DNA of 64,000 bases from Bathymodiolus brooksi (taxonomy: Eukaryota > Mollusca > Bivalvia > Mytilida > Modiolidae). Of this stretch, positions 26,101 to 41,100 are shown one piece after another. The notes under the pieces were generated by a model. It was not told the origin of the DNA. It did no database searches and saw nothing but the letters and a program-made list of their open reading frames with translations. Where the stretch lies: the NCBI GenBank assembly GCA_963680875.1, contig OY804589.1:26834353-26898352 (forward strand), read 5' to 3'. The translations under genes were made by a program, and so were the position numbers. The stretch's first letter is position 1; the number at the start of each line of letters is the position of its first letter.

Positions 26101-29100
26101 TCGTTTAGAATTTTTGGTAGCCAAATTTCTGTGAAAACAAAATGTCACATGTCTTGTTCTGATGTATGATAAGCACATCTCTCTTCAAAATCATTTCTCC
26201 CATGTGTATTATATGTGGACAAAGTCGGTAGTTGAATAGAAAGTAGAATGTTATTTTCTAGTTGTTTAAAGCGACTGTCTGAGAACCAGGTAAACAATTG
26301 TGTATCATAAACAGTCAAAGATGGTACATGTATGTTTTTAGAAAAAAAAAAAAAACGGGGCTTGCCTTCAGTGCCGGATTTACCATTGTGCTCAGGTGTG
26401 CTTAAGCACNNNNNNNNNNNNNNNNNNNNNNNNNNNNNNNNNNNNNNNNNNNNNNNNNNNNNNNNNNNNNNNNNNNNNNNNNNNNNNNNNNNNNNNNNNN
26501 NNNNNNNNNNNNNNNNNNNNNNNNNNNNNNNNNNNNNNNNNNNNNNNNNNNNNNNNNNNNNNNNNNNNNNNNNNNNNNNNNNNNNNNNNNNNNNNNNNNN
26601 NNNNNNNNNTGTGTATAATGTGGTAGATAATACCATAATGATCTGTGTATAATGTGGTAGATAATACCATAATGATCTATGTATAATGTGGTAGATAATA
26701 CCATAATGATCTGTGTATAATATGGTAGATAATACCATAATGATCTATGTATAATGTGGTAGATAATACCATAATGATTTGTGTATAATGTGGTAGATAA
26801 TACCATAATGATCTATGTATAATGTGGTAGATAATACCATAATGATCTATGTATAATGTGGTAGATAATACCATAATGATCTGTGTATAATGTGGTAGAT
26901 AATACCATAATGATCTGTGTATAATGTGGTAGATAATACCATAATGATCTATGTATAATGTGGTAGATAATACCATAATGATCTATGTATAATGTGGTAG
27001 ATAATACCATAATGATCTGTGTATAATGTGGTAGATAATACCATAATGATCTGTGTATAATGTGGTAGATAATACCATAATGATCTGTGTATAATGTGGT
27101 AGATAATACCATAATGATCTGTGTATAATGTGGTAGATAATACCATAATGATCTATGTATAATGTGGTAGATAATACCATAATGATCTATGTATAATGTG
27201 CTAGATAATACCATAATGATCTGTGTATAATGTGGTAGATAATACCATAATGATCTATGTATAATGTGCTAGATAATACCATAATGATCTGTGTATAATG
27301 TGGTAGATAATACCATAATGATCTGTGTATAATGTGGTAGATAATACCATAATGATCTGTGTATAATGTGGTAGATAATACCATAATGATCTATGTATAA
27401 TGTGGTAGATAATACCATAATGATCTATGTATAATGTGGTAGATAATACCATAATGATCTGTGTATAATGTGGTAGATAATACCATAATGATCTGTGTAT
27501 AATATGGTAGATAATACCATAATGATCTGTGTATAATGTGGTAGATAATACCATAATGATCTATGTATAATGTGGTAGATAATACCATAATGATCTATGT
27601 ATAATGCACTAGATAATACCATAATGATCTATGTATAATGTGCTAGATAATACCATAATGATCTATGTATAATGTGGTAGATAATACCATAATGATCTAT
27701 GTATAATGTGGTAGATAATACCATAATGATCTATGTATAATGTGGTAGATAATACCATAATGATCTGTGTATAATGTGGTAGATAATACCATAATGATCT
27801 GTGTATAATGTGGTAGATAATACCATAATGATCTATGTATAATGTGGTAGATAATACCATAATGATCTGTGTATAATATGGTAGATAATACCATAATGAT
27901 CTGTGTATAATGTGGTAGATAATACCATAATGATCTGTGTATAATGTGCTAGATAATACCATAATGATCTGTGTATAATGTGGTAGATAATACCATAATG
28001 ATCTATGTATAATGCGCTAGGTTTTACATAGATTCTTTATTTTGCAGGAGGGGTGTGCATTATATACAAGAACAATGTGTTTCACTCTTTATCAGACCAT
28101 AAAATCACATGTCCTTCATTTTTGGTGTTTACTATTTGTCAACATGTAAAGTTGTCAACTGTTTTCGTACATTGCATTATTTGGATACTATTCAACAAAA
28201 CAATCCAAAGGTTTATGGTTTATGGTTAATGCCACTTTCAACAATATTTCAGTTTTATTGGTGGAGGAAACTGGAGAAAACCACCGACATGCCTCAAGTC
28301 ACTGACAAACTTTATGACATAGTGTTGTATCGAGTACACCTCCTAATTGGGATTCGAACTGGCAATGTTAGTGGTGATAGGCACTGATTGCATAGGTAGT
28401 TGTAAATTCAACTACCATACGATAAAGACTATGACGAACCCTCCATTTAAAATTCAGGGATATGGTGTTTAATGCCACTTTCAACAATATTTCAGTTATA
28501 TTGTGGCAGTTATTTACAATTCAAGTTTTGATTAACCTTGTATAGACAATTTAAATAACAAATGTTTTTTTCTTTTTCTTCTTTTTTTTTTTATTTTATT
28601 AATTTCGTGGTTTCGGAACAATTTATAATGTTTATGATGATATGAACCATTCATTTTGTTTTTTACAGAAACAATCTTTTCAACACCAACGCTGCTTTTG
28701 ATTACGGAGGTTTCCGACTGTTAGTAGAAAGTATGGTACAATCTACGGCTACTTCAACCTTGTTTTTCTATAAATTTACTGAACCAGGAGTGTACGTCTT
28801 CTATCTTAGCTCCAATAGCAACAAAAAAATGGTAAGTTAAAGATATATTATAGATTATTGAAACATGCTGCATTTTCATTGGATGCACGGCCAGGTACCT
28901 CGGGCTATATACGACTGCAGCCGTAGATATATACAGTCAAATTTGTATTAAGAGGTCACCTTTAGGACAAAGAAAAAGTGGCCTTATTAGACAGGTGTCC
29001 TCTTAAAAGAGGTTCAATTCATATGAAGTTTTCTATGACAGAACAGAAAAAGAGTGACCTTTGAATACAGGTGACTACATGGTTTTGATCGTATGGTATA

Positions 29101-32100
29101 TGGATTTACAACTACCTATGCAATCAGTGCCTATCACCACTGGTGTTGTGAGTTCGAATCTCGATCAGGGCGAGGTGTACAACAGTATGTGATAAAGTTT
29201 GTCAGTGACTTGCGACAGATCAGTGGTTTTCTACGGGTCCTCTGGTTTCCTCCACCAATAAAACTGACCTCCACGATATAACTGAAATATTGTAGAAAGT
29301 GGCGTTAAACACCATCAAGCAAACAGCACCTGAATAACATAATCTTTTGGTTAAATGTTGGTTGATAAAAGACTGAATTAAGAAACTTTTTTTGTATCAC
29401 GGTACACTACCAACATGTTATGGATACATAGCCATTTATGATAGTGTTTGTCTCGAGTGTGGTAGAATATGGGTTCGAGCCCCTGTCACATCAACCCAAA
29501 GACTATAAAATTGGTGCATGTAGCTTCTCCGTTAAGCATGTAGCTCTAAACAATAAGTGCAAACACTGGTTGGCTCAAAGTCAGAATAATGTGCACGAGT
29601 GGAGAAACGTCTACCGCCAGAATTTTGTTTCAGTGAGCTAGCATTAAAAATCCAACTCCGCCTATCGGCCTAGTACAAAGCAGATATCGTCATCATCATC
29701 TGATCACATTGTAACTTTTTTCGCATGATATAGTTGTAAAATTTCTATGATGGCGTTAAACAACAATCACTCTCTCACCAATTATGATATATTTGTAATG
29801 CTAAAGTATTGTACTACTAATATGTCAACATGTTGGTTTTTTTTACAGTTTATCCGTGTTATGGCACAGAACACAGTGTGTTCAGAAGATGGACCTTTCT
29901 TCCCACCAACGTCACGATATTTTATACAGAACGGTATAGGTATAGCCTCTGACATCCTACAAGCACCAGACTGGGCCATCATTTTCATCATCCTTGGGGC
30001 AGCTTTGTTAGCTATGGTCATCATGTTAATAGCTTTAGTAAGTTATCATTTTAAAAAAATCTTTCAATTTTGAGAAAAAGTCTATGTTACTGGTAAAATT
30101 CTCTAATATGAAGGTCAAAGGTTATCGTTAGTTTTTAATTTCATGATTGTTTTTCAATTAAAAAAAACCCAACATTTAAAATTATGGTATTTCCACTGCT
30201 TTTTAATTTCATAAATTTATCATACTCGTGAAAATAAAAAAAAATAAAGCGCTAACTTATACAATGTTTGTGATTGTGTTCAATTTTAAAAAAAACAACA
30301 TTTAAAATTACGTTATTTCCGCCGGTTTTTAATTTAACAAATTAATTGTACTCGTGAAGATAGCGAAAATAAAACTCTCACTTATGTAGTATTTCTGATA
30401 CTGTGTATTGAAATGGACATTTTTACATAGCTTTCAACTACAGCTGTATGAGATGATGGTTTTAATATCCTGTATTCTTACGTATGTCTTAAATAAGTTT
30501 CTGTTTGTCAGTGACGTGTGGCAGGTCGGTGGTTTTCTCCAGGTACTCTGGTTTCCTCCACCAATAAAACTGACCGCCACGATATAACTGAAATACTGTT
30601 GAAAGTGACGTTAAATACCATAAACCTATACCTAAATAAATTCCTAAATAATGTAAGTTATCAACACTAAGGTCAGTCTTTTTCAGGAATAGGTGACCTT
30701 AGCGGATTTTTGGCTATTTACTTACTCCCAAAGTCTTAAATTAGTTGGATATCTGATAAGAAGCAGGAACTACTTACTCTTCGTGAGCACATTAGTTCAC
30801 CCTCGGTTTTTTGGTGAAGTCTGTGTTGCTCATCTTTTTAGTTTTTTGTGTTGTCCTATTATGTGTCTTTACATTCTGAGTTTCATGTTGTGATATCCAT
30901 CATGATTTCTGCATAAAAACGATGTTCGATTCGTCTTTACCTCCAGTTGTTTGTAGGAGGGAGCATGTCTTATTTACGTTATTTGTGTTTGTTTGCTTAT
31001 AATGATGTCCTACACATATTGTGTTGTGTTTTTGTTTGTTTTTCTTCGTCTTGTGTGCCCTTTGTTTCCAGTTTCTCTGGATTGTCAATTTTTTATTGCC
31101 CCTTCGGTATTCTCTAATGTTTATTTTCAATCTTTTGACATGAGGTGAAATGAATACCTTCTGCTGATTGGCTGAAAATTATGTCATTATAAGGGAGGTT
31201 ACCAAGATGGCAAAGTCCAGCAGATGGCAGTGTGCAGGAATTACAAAAATTACGCTGCCAAAGTAGTTGAAGAGGAGGGGATAGGGGCTGATTGTCACCC
31301 TTAGCTGGTGAAGATGGATTTTAATGTATATTTATATACCATCATTAGGGTTGCATAATGCACATTTGTGTATAATGTGCACCGCACCCCCTCTTAGCCT
31401 TGAAAATCTGCAGAAAAATGTGATTTCCCAGTCTGAAAAAAGTGTGAAACACATTGTTCTTGTTTATAATGTGCACCCCTCATGCAAAATAAAGAATCTA
31501 TGTAAAACCTAGCACATTATACATAGGTCATTACAGTACATTCCAAGGATGCACTAGTCACATGATCAATAGTTTAACAAATTAATCATGTTATATATTT
31601 TTCTAGGTATTGTTCCGTAAATATGGTTGGACAAAGACATCCTATCTATTCCCGTTCTACAGAGCACGAACAAGGAAATATAATTTCGATGATTATTCCA
31701 GTAAAGGATCCACAGTACATCCAGCTCGTAAATTCCACAGGAACATGGAAGCGGCCGCAATACGAGGAAGAGAAGAACCAGACAGGATGGCTATAGTAGA
31801 TGGTAGGTAGCCCCTCTAACAAATCTTTTTAAAATCACATATATGCTGAGCCCTGTAAACATTGGACACAACTCAATATAATACAATGCATTATGTCCAG
31901 GTAAACTTGAAATTGACCAATGAAAAACGACAGTTTGGTTAAAGTAAAAGCCAGAGTTTGTACTACATTTCATCTTGATGATTAATATACAATGTTATTT
32001 AGAGTATTCCCCCTCCTATGAACCCCCCACCACAGCCGGCCCCTCTTATCAGGCCAGATTTCAGATGCATTGAGAGTAAGATACTACTAACATGTCCCCC

Positions 32101-35100
32101 TTAAGCCGGGACCGTGGGTATAGATAGCTGTGGGCGGAGCAAGCATTCATAATGTTCATTATTTTGACCACGGTTATCTCGAGGATGAAAAATCAATGAT
32201 GCAGTTTCACAGTTACTTTTGGAGCAAAATATTTGACAGGCATGGTTACTAGTTTTCCTCCCTATGAAACTTTCTGTCTTAATAAAAATAATATTCTTCA
32301 TCAGTCTAAAAACTACAAAAATCACTTTGAAAATTCAAATTTCTGAGGTATATGACCTTTAGGTCATGTTGGTCATGTGACATACAGTTTCATAAATATG
32401 CTGTTCATATCAACAGGGATTTTTGATGATAAGCTCCGCCCACAAATTTTGTCGATAGGCACTACCGCAAATGCCCCTTTAAGAGAGATGGTCTTATAAG
32501 AAGGGAACTGCTGTAATTTTCTCGCTGAAGTTATCGATCCAAAGCACAATATTACAGTGTCCTAAATGGGAATTTATCATGATCATCAAAATACTAAACA
32601 CAAAAAATTTTTTGTATGTTTGTGAAATTTTGAAATTTTACACCAACCAAAATAAAACATTTTATAGAAAATGGAGGAAGAATTAATTTATCTGTCCACA
32701 CAGTGTTAATTAATACTTAAATACTTATTATTTACTATATATTTTAGCCAATGCTATTGAGGTCGAGGATGACGATTTCTGGGATTACGATAGACAGGTG
32801 GATTTGGAAGCTTTTAACACGAAGACTTTGTACGACACACTGTCTAAACAATCTAACAAAGTCACACAGACAATTGGTAAACAGAAAGATGAGGTATGTT
32901 TTCCTTAATTTTTATTTTCATATTTTTTTTTTTTTTTTTATAATTGTTGTTGAAATTATTTTATATCAAATACAAAATGGTTTTTACTAAGTGTGGTGAG
33001 CCCTGCCCACCAATGAATGTGAATTCTTACATCCATAATCTTAACCAATCCACTTAAAGAATAAAATGGAGAGAAAAAAATAGATCATATTTAATTTATT
33101 TACAGGTGAAGAACATGTATCAAAGGGTAGCCAATCAAAATGAGTCTCTTAAAGGACTTTGGGCTGCCAAGATGAATTTGAAAGGACAAGCTATATTGGC
33201 TACTGATGATGACCTTGCAGTGTATGATTGGAAGCTAAAGGCTCTAGAAAATGAACTTGAAAGAAGAAAAGACGTTGGCCGACAGTTTGAAGAAATCCTT
33301 ATAAGGCAGAAAGAATTAATGATCGATGATGAAAAATGCAGGGAAAAACATCAGGTACGTGATAGCCATTATATAACACAGTCCAAACTCATTAACTGAT
33401 ACATAAAAAAATTCATTAAATGAAATGGAATCAAGACCCTAAATGAAACCTGTCTAACTCAAACCTCCTTGGACCAACTTGTGTGTTTGTAACAGACAGG
33501 TGTTCAGTGTGTACAGGTTAAATAAACAAAGATTTCCTACATTGGGACTTTATTTAATGTTCGGTTTATATAGGATTCCGGTTTATTCAGGGTTAACTTT
33601 ATACAAGGTTTCCAGTTAATTCAGGGTTCAGTTTAGACAGGTTTCCAGTTTATTCAGGGTTCAGTTTAGACAGGTTTCCAGTTTAGACAGGTTTCACTGT
33701 AGTACTTGTTCAACACCAAGTCAGCAATCTTTCAGCTAAATCATGATTATAACACATTACTTTATGATAAGATGGATTGTTCTAGTGCTAACCCAACGAA
33801 TCATGATTATAACACATTACTTTATGATAAGATGGATTGTTCTAGTGCTAACCCAACGAATCATGATTATAACACATTACTTTATGATAAGATGGATTGT
33901 TCTAGTGCTAACCCAACGAATCATGATTATAACACATTACTTTATGATTGATAAGATGGATTGTTCTAGTGCTAACCCAACGAATCATGATTATAACACA
34001 TTACTTTATGATAAGATGGATTGTTCTAGTGCTAACCCAACGAATCATGATTATAACACATTACTTTATGATAAGATGGATTGTTCTAGTGCTAACCCAA
34101 CGAATCATGATTATAACACATTACTTTATGATAAGATGGATTGTTCTAGTGCTAACCCAACGAATCATGATTATAACACATTACTTTATGATAAGATGGA
34201 TTGTTCTAGTGTTAACCCAACGAACCATCAGTCATCAGGTAGACTTTTCACTTCACTCTGACACATTACCCAGACTCTGACCCAACCCATTTTTATACTC
34301 CCGCTCCACCGGAGGGGGGTATACTGTTTTACCTAGATTTCCGTCCGTCTGTCTGTCCAAGATATTTTTCTCAGCAACTATTGATGGCAGAAATCTGATA
34401 TTTGGTCACAAGCTTCATATAGGTATGCCATATTGTGGGAAGCGTTTTTGGACCTGTCAGATTCCTACTTCCTGTTTGCCGACTTAGTTGTTTTTATACA
34501 CATTGAACATATATGCGGGGGTATCATAAGTGAGCATTAGCTCACAGTTCATCTTGTTGATTTTACTTCTAAAATGTTAGTGGGGAAGCACCAAATACCA
34601 ATTTTATGATCTTTGATTTGACCCGACCAGGGATTGAAACCAGGAAATTATTGTAGGTTGAATAGAATACCAAGCTTCGTTGAGAGAAGTACAGTATACC
34701 TTATATTTATGTATGTCCACACTAGTTTTGGTGAATCATCTTGTTACTGGTCATTTCCTTTTTGTAGGTTGAATACCAAGCTTCGTTGAGAGAAATACTG
34801 TGTACCTTATATTTATATGTCCACACTCGTTTGGTGAATCACCTTGTTACTGATCATTTCCTTTTTATAGGTTGAATATCAAGCTTCGTTGAGAGAAGCA
34901 CTTCGAACCTTACAGGAACATGTTAAACTAATTCAAGAAGGAGGCCTCAACAAAGATGGTGACATCGATTTCGAAGCTCACACGTCAAATAATTCTCGTG
35001 TGTCCATGTTGGTATCGAACATGGTGGATGAGAGTAAGTCGGAATGTCAACGTGTTGGAGCATGGGGAATTATGGGAGAAGGTACCGGTGGACGTCTGGT

Positions 35101-38100
35101 CAGGACTGGCAAGAATACACCAATGAAAAGAGACGAATTATTTGGTAAGGGTTATAAGATAAAATGCACTGTCATTTTTACGGGAGAACATTTCTCTTGT
35201 TAATACCTATACAATGGTCAGTTCATTATATCTGTCCGGACTATTCCACCAATAACTCAGGTAGTCACATATATATGGCTGAACAATTTATGAAACTCTT
35301 AGTAAACAACCCACCCCTATAGGTAAAATTACAGTCAAGCCTGTAGGTAAAATTACAGTCAAGCCTGTATTAAGAGGTAACCTTTGGCACAAAGAAAACA
35401 TGGCCTTATAAGGCTGTTGACTTCTTAAAAGAGATTCAATTGCATATGAAATTTTCTGATAGGGCAAGAAAAAGGTGACTTTTTAATACAGGTGACTGCT
35501 TAATAGAGATGACTGTACTTGCAGGTTTGACTAAAATATTTACTTTCTTCCTTAACCGGTTTTGTCTATCCTAATTAAGCCCTTTTGTTTTATTGCTCCC
35601 AAAGCTTTACATTATTTGGCTTTCCAATCTTTCGATTTTGAGCGCCACCTGATGAAGATTATTCCAGAAATGTGTCGTGTTCACTAAATTTATTATCTAT
35701 GTTTTTACTACATTAATTTCTTTTATTTTCTAGGACCAGATATGAGCATCAAAGCAACAGATCTTATTTCTGTGGATAAAAACACTGGTTTGATCTGTCC
35801 AAAATCTAGTGCCAAGATTCTCCTAGCAGACGGCAGCCTATCAGATGTACCACCGAATAGTTTCGTTCATCCACAGACTGGTCATGTTCTCCCGATACAA
35901 GGAAATGTGGCTTATGATCCAGTCACATCACGTCTTGTGTTTGTCGTGGACTCTGCCACAGGTAAGAGTTATCTCTCTTTTTATGAAGAAGTCGTCCTCT
36001 TACACTAATCAAAGCAGTTCAAATCAAAGATCACCTGAACTTGTTCAAAATAACAGTAACAGGTCTTTCTTCTGATATGTAGAGTGAATGATTAATATTT
36101 AATGCTAAATGAGCAATTTTTTCAGCTATATCATGGCAAGAACAAGGTACCTTCGATGATATGTTGTTGATGTCCACTTTGTTCTAGACCAACACTTTTA
36201 GTTGAAATAACAGTCCACAGGTAGACATGTCACTCCACTCTGTCACATTATGTTTGATTTCGAGCCAACCAGTCTTTGCTCTTACTCCTTAATGCTGAGT
36301 TAATGGAGAATCAACAAATACAATGTTTATAGTCTTTGGTTTGACCCGACCGGGGTTTGAACCCACAGCCTACCGCAATTTAGGCCAGCATGTTAACCAT
36401 GACATCACCGATCCAGTTCTGATATGTAGAATATTAATCTTGTCTATAGAAAATATGGTTAAGGAGTAGTAACTTACTGAATTTTACTTGACCTTGTTGA
36501 TTTTCTAGTCAACAAAATTGAGTTATTTACATTACTGAATACAATATTGACTATCTATATGTGTTTATCCTTATATAAACATGACTTAGAATATATGGTT
36601 TAGGATATTCTTATAATTTTGAAACCAAAATATTTTTTTCTTTTACAGGTGAAGCTGCTCGTGCAGATGACCCATTCATACCTTTCGTGCCATTCCCCAC
36701 AAGAGATGGTCAACCAATCAAAACCAAGCTTCGACCCATGGAACACAAGAGTGATATGAAATATGGTGCTCCAATGCCTGATCCTGAGACTGGAATTCAT
36801 GTGCCCATTATGGCTGTTACAATGCACCCCCAGACAGGTGCCATTCTACCAATTGGTTGTACTCATGTTGATCCTGTAACAGGTCTCCCATCGCCTGTAG
36901 AAGTTGGTTCAGTAATGGTTGATGCTAACTCGGGACAAGCAGTACCTATTTTAGCAGTTTCTTTGGATTCTTCTGGTAAGAATTCTTAATGAAAATGGTT
37001 TCTCATCCTGGAATTTTAGTATTTTTGAATGTTTCAAGATGTATTGTAGCATTTTAAACCAATACATTTAATTTATTGTAAAAGATAAGGAATTTAATTT
37101 GTTTTTCTCTGACATTGTTACATTTTTTGATGCAATTTTTAGACCAATTATTTGATAATTTTTTTTTATTTCTCCTAGGTTTCCATACAAAACTTAGCAG
37201 AAAATCTTAACAGAAGTTCAATTCATATGAAATTTTCTACGACAGTATGAGAAAAATTTGACCTTTTAATACAGGTGTCTGTTTATTAGAGGTGACCACA
37301 TGGGATGGTTTGACTGTATATTTTAAAAGGTTATTTGACAGTTGATAGTTGAAAAGAAAAACTTTTGAATTAAATTGAAATAATTTTATTTGTAGGAGAA
37401 ATTGTACCAGTCGGAGGTGTTAAACCAGGAAACAGTTCACTACCCATAATCCTCGGCGACATGTACGTAGAACCACTCAGTGGAAAGGTTGTACGTGTAC
37501 ACAGTGGATGTTTAATAGACACAGACGTTCATCCATCCGCCGGTGGATTCCAGGCACTACTTGATTCAAGCGTAATGGCTTGCCAGGCTCGTGTAAACGA
37601 CATGATGGAACATTTCAGCAAAGCTGTGTTTAACCAGACAGGGACAAATATCAATGTTAGACTGGAAGAGAGCAACGTGATCGCAGCACTTGTGGAGTTG
37701 GAAAAATCAAGAGCTCGTATGAAGTCACATTTATTAAGAAGTCAGCATGACGTAGAACGACGACTTGAGAGGGCAGCCATTTTAGCTGTCACTGGAGGAT
37801 GTCCAGGTATTGTAATTTATCCTGCACTTGTTCTATTTGAGCAAGCAAATTGCATTGACTGGATAAATTTTAATTATTTACTGTCACTGACAGAAAAATA
37901 GCTTTTTCTGGTACCCCTGTAACATGTTACCTGTTGAGCTTAGGGAAAATAATTGTAAATCCAGTTCACTTCCTGTTGACAGAAAATATCAAAAGGGGCA
38001 ATCAAGGGATGATTATATAATTTTATTATTTAATTCAAAATATAAATGTCAATAGATTAATGTGATTTTTCTCCAGGATAAACACAATATTAATGCAGTG

Positions 38101-41100
38101 TCTAAAAATATAAAAGTTTATGTGTATTCGGCACAATACTGTTTTTTAAGCCTCGTACACATAAACTTTATATTTTAAAACAGTGCACTAGTGTTGTCTA
38201 TCAATGTTAATTCTCAGTTTTCACATAAATAGGATTAGAGTTATGTATTACATATACACCATGGATCTTACGAATTAACTTATTTAAACCAACGAATCCA
38301 AAGGATGAGTTGGTTTAAATAAGTTCATGAGTAAGATCCATGGTATATATGGTTTGTAACAGAAATTTCATGATTGACAGATCTATGACGTCAAAATCAT
38401 GGAATAACAGATCCTATGACGTCAAAATCATGGAATAACAGACCTATGACATCAAAATCATGGAATAACATCAAGATCTTCATGTTAGACCATGGTTTGT
38501 AAAAGTTCACTATTTTTAAGTTGATTATTGCATAAAAACATCAAAGGAAAAATGTGTATTTATGTTACAATAGGTGTTTATTACTACAATCAACAATATT
38601 TTAGTTATAAATATTGTCAGTTTAACTTGTGGAGGAATGAGGTTCAAAAGCTCACTACTTTCACATCTTATTTTGTTTTTCTTGCCAACTTCAAAAATAA
38701 AGCTTATCTTATATTAGTACCCTGCTTTTACCACCAACCTGCTGCAAGTCAGTGAAAAGCATTTTATTACAAAAAGTTGTAACAAGTACACTTGACCATG
38801 GGCATAGAATCAAACCCGTAACTTAAGTGGTGAAAGACTGATTGCACAAGTAGAGATAAATCTAAATATCTTTACGATGTTGGCAGTGACACCCTCTTGT
38901 CATAAATACTAAAACAGACTGGAGAGACTAGGAATGAAAAAAAAATAATTTAGTTCTTATAGCAATCAATAGTTCTCAAGCACCACTTACAGCCAGGCCC
39001 GGATTATCCTATGGGCTAGTATAGGCTGAAGCCTACGGTCCCCCAAGCTTGGGGCCCTAAAAAAGTTTACTTCAAGCTATGTAAATGTCGCTAAAATATA
39101 TCAAGAGTAAAAAATATTCAAGACCAGTGCTGGTGAGTTAGAGGTGGCTCCTTCTGAGGGGGCCATAATTTCATTAGCCTAGAGACCCCAAAAGATCATA
39201 ATCCAGATCGGCTTATAGTAATTTTAAGTTAAGAATTTGAGGTTCGTGGTGCACTCAATTTCATGGTTTGGTGATAGGATAGGTATGAAGAAAGAAAAAA
39301 ACACTGTAAACACCGGAAGAAGAATGTAAATCTAATGAACATGTGATCGTAACCATGGTAACCTCTTTATATTCAGAAATTTTTGGGGTTTTCTTTTAAG
39401 GAATGTATACAGATTCCAAGACAGGACAACTTTTACCAATCCTTGTTGGTACAAAGATGATTGACCCAGCTGGAAGTGGACAGGAAGTACCAATCCTAGG
39501 TGCCGCCACTGACAAGAAAACAGGAAACACTGTACCCCTTGGTGGAACAATGGAAGACCCCGAAGGTGGTGGTATGTACTTATTTATAATATTAACTGTA
39601 TATATGTTTGTTTTTGATGGTATGAGCTTTGTTTCAAATTTTTGACCAAATGGCGAAAAAAGTAAGTACTCTCGAATATTAGGCATTTTGCATAAATTAT
39701 TTTCCAGGAAGTACTTTTCGTTGCTAACTATTATACACACCCAAATTTCATCTTGAGTAAATGTTTATTCCAAGACTAGAGTAGATGACATGGTAGGGGG
39801 CCAGGGGCATAAGTAGATGTAAAACTACTATAAGATGACACTTTGAAGACCTTAAGATGTTTTTTACCTGAATTTCAGATGATGAACTTTTCCACAGTAT
39901 TTCATTTATATCGTCGTGGTAATTTTATTGATGGAAGAAAAGAAAGAAAACAATTGACCTATCACAAATCGCATTACGGTGACAAACTTTATTGCATCAC
40001 CATAGATGGGAATTAAATTCATAGCTTTAGCAGTGATAAGCACTGATTACATGCTTTCTAACATATAGATGTAAATCTAACTACCATACAATAGTTACCA
40101 TGACAACACAAACTCTTAATTAAAATAATACAGTACTGACAGTTAAAATGTCTTTACTCTGTTTCAGGTTTAGTTCCCATATCAATTGGTAAGAAGGCAG
40201 TGGATCCAGTAACTGGGGTTATGTCCCCTGTCATCAGTGTGCGCAGTAATCCAGAAAATGGTTTAACTGTACCGGTCACTCTGTCTTCCGGTGGACCAAG
40301 AAAACATAAACCTCCACCCGGTGCCCTTGCCATGTTAGAAGAGGAATTAGTGGCTCGTCGTACGTACTGGAGACGTCAACGACAACACGAGAAAGAGGTC
40401 ACACTAAAGGAGCACCAGATGGCTCAACAGTTGTTGTTTGACATGGATTCCGTCACTTCAAAAACAGTTCAGAAATTCTTAGAGGACATTGATCATGAGG
40501 TTCATAATTTATCTGAAAGTGAGAAACGAGAATTCCAGAGAAGAGGTGGTGCCGAACAAGAATATTCCATGGTTGTGCCACCAGATGTCATTGCAGTTTT
40601 GACACAAGGTGACGCAAACGAACATAGCCATGAAGAAGGTCATATCAATGCCCATGTCAAATTATGTGATGTCTTGCGCAAGTTTTATAGCAAACTCCAA
40701 CAAGAGGAGAAACAGTTCAAGGATAAACTGGGTGACCTTGAAGGTGCTATGAACCCAGATGCAGAGAACACTGCCATGCAAAGATATCGACAAGCTAAAA
40801 ATAGAATCCAAGCAGAACTTCAGGATCATATCATATCCAGAATGCACGGCCTTGATGAAGCTCATTCGGGTCTTGAATATGCAAGAGAAAGATCAGAACT
40901 GTGTGCTACAGAAGCTAAGTTAGTTTTGACTCACGAAGCTCTCCTAGCTGGTGATTATGACTGTCAATTATCAGGTGTGTATGGAGATGTGGAAAATAGC
41001 GGTGAAAAGGATTCAGAGTTAATTCCCTTGCTCAAACAGCTTATTGCTATGTTAGAATCGGGCGGACCTTTCTATCTGTCATCCGAGTTACTCAACTTGA

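Noticed and set aside
26145..27962. Long minus-strand frames rich in Tyr/His/Ile
   Set aside because: Artefacts of the 34-bp array (three units = 102 bp) and of frames crossing the N gap.
15685..28018. CRISPR-like arrays
   Set aside because: The regular repeats have no unique spacers; units are directly contiguous, and the genome is animal.
33706..34280. Plus-strand repetitive frames of 81-172 codons
   Set aside because: Product of the 60-bp array inside an antisense SINE-2; two overlapping frames are equally open.
35734..40310. Assignment of the DPxTG repeats to plakin (plectin) repeats
   Set aside because: They share a DPxTG core, but units are about 18-20 residues instead of 38 and lack the plakin helix pair.
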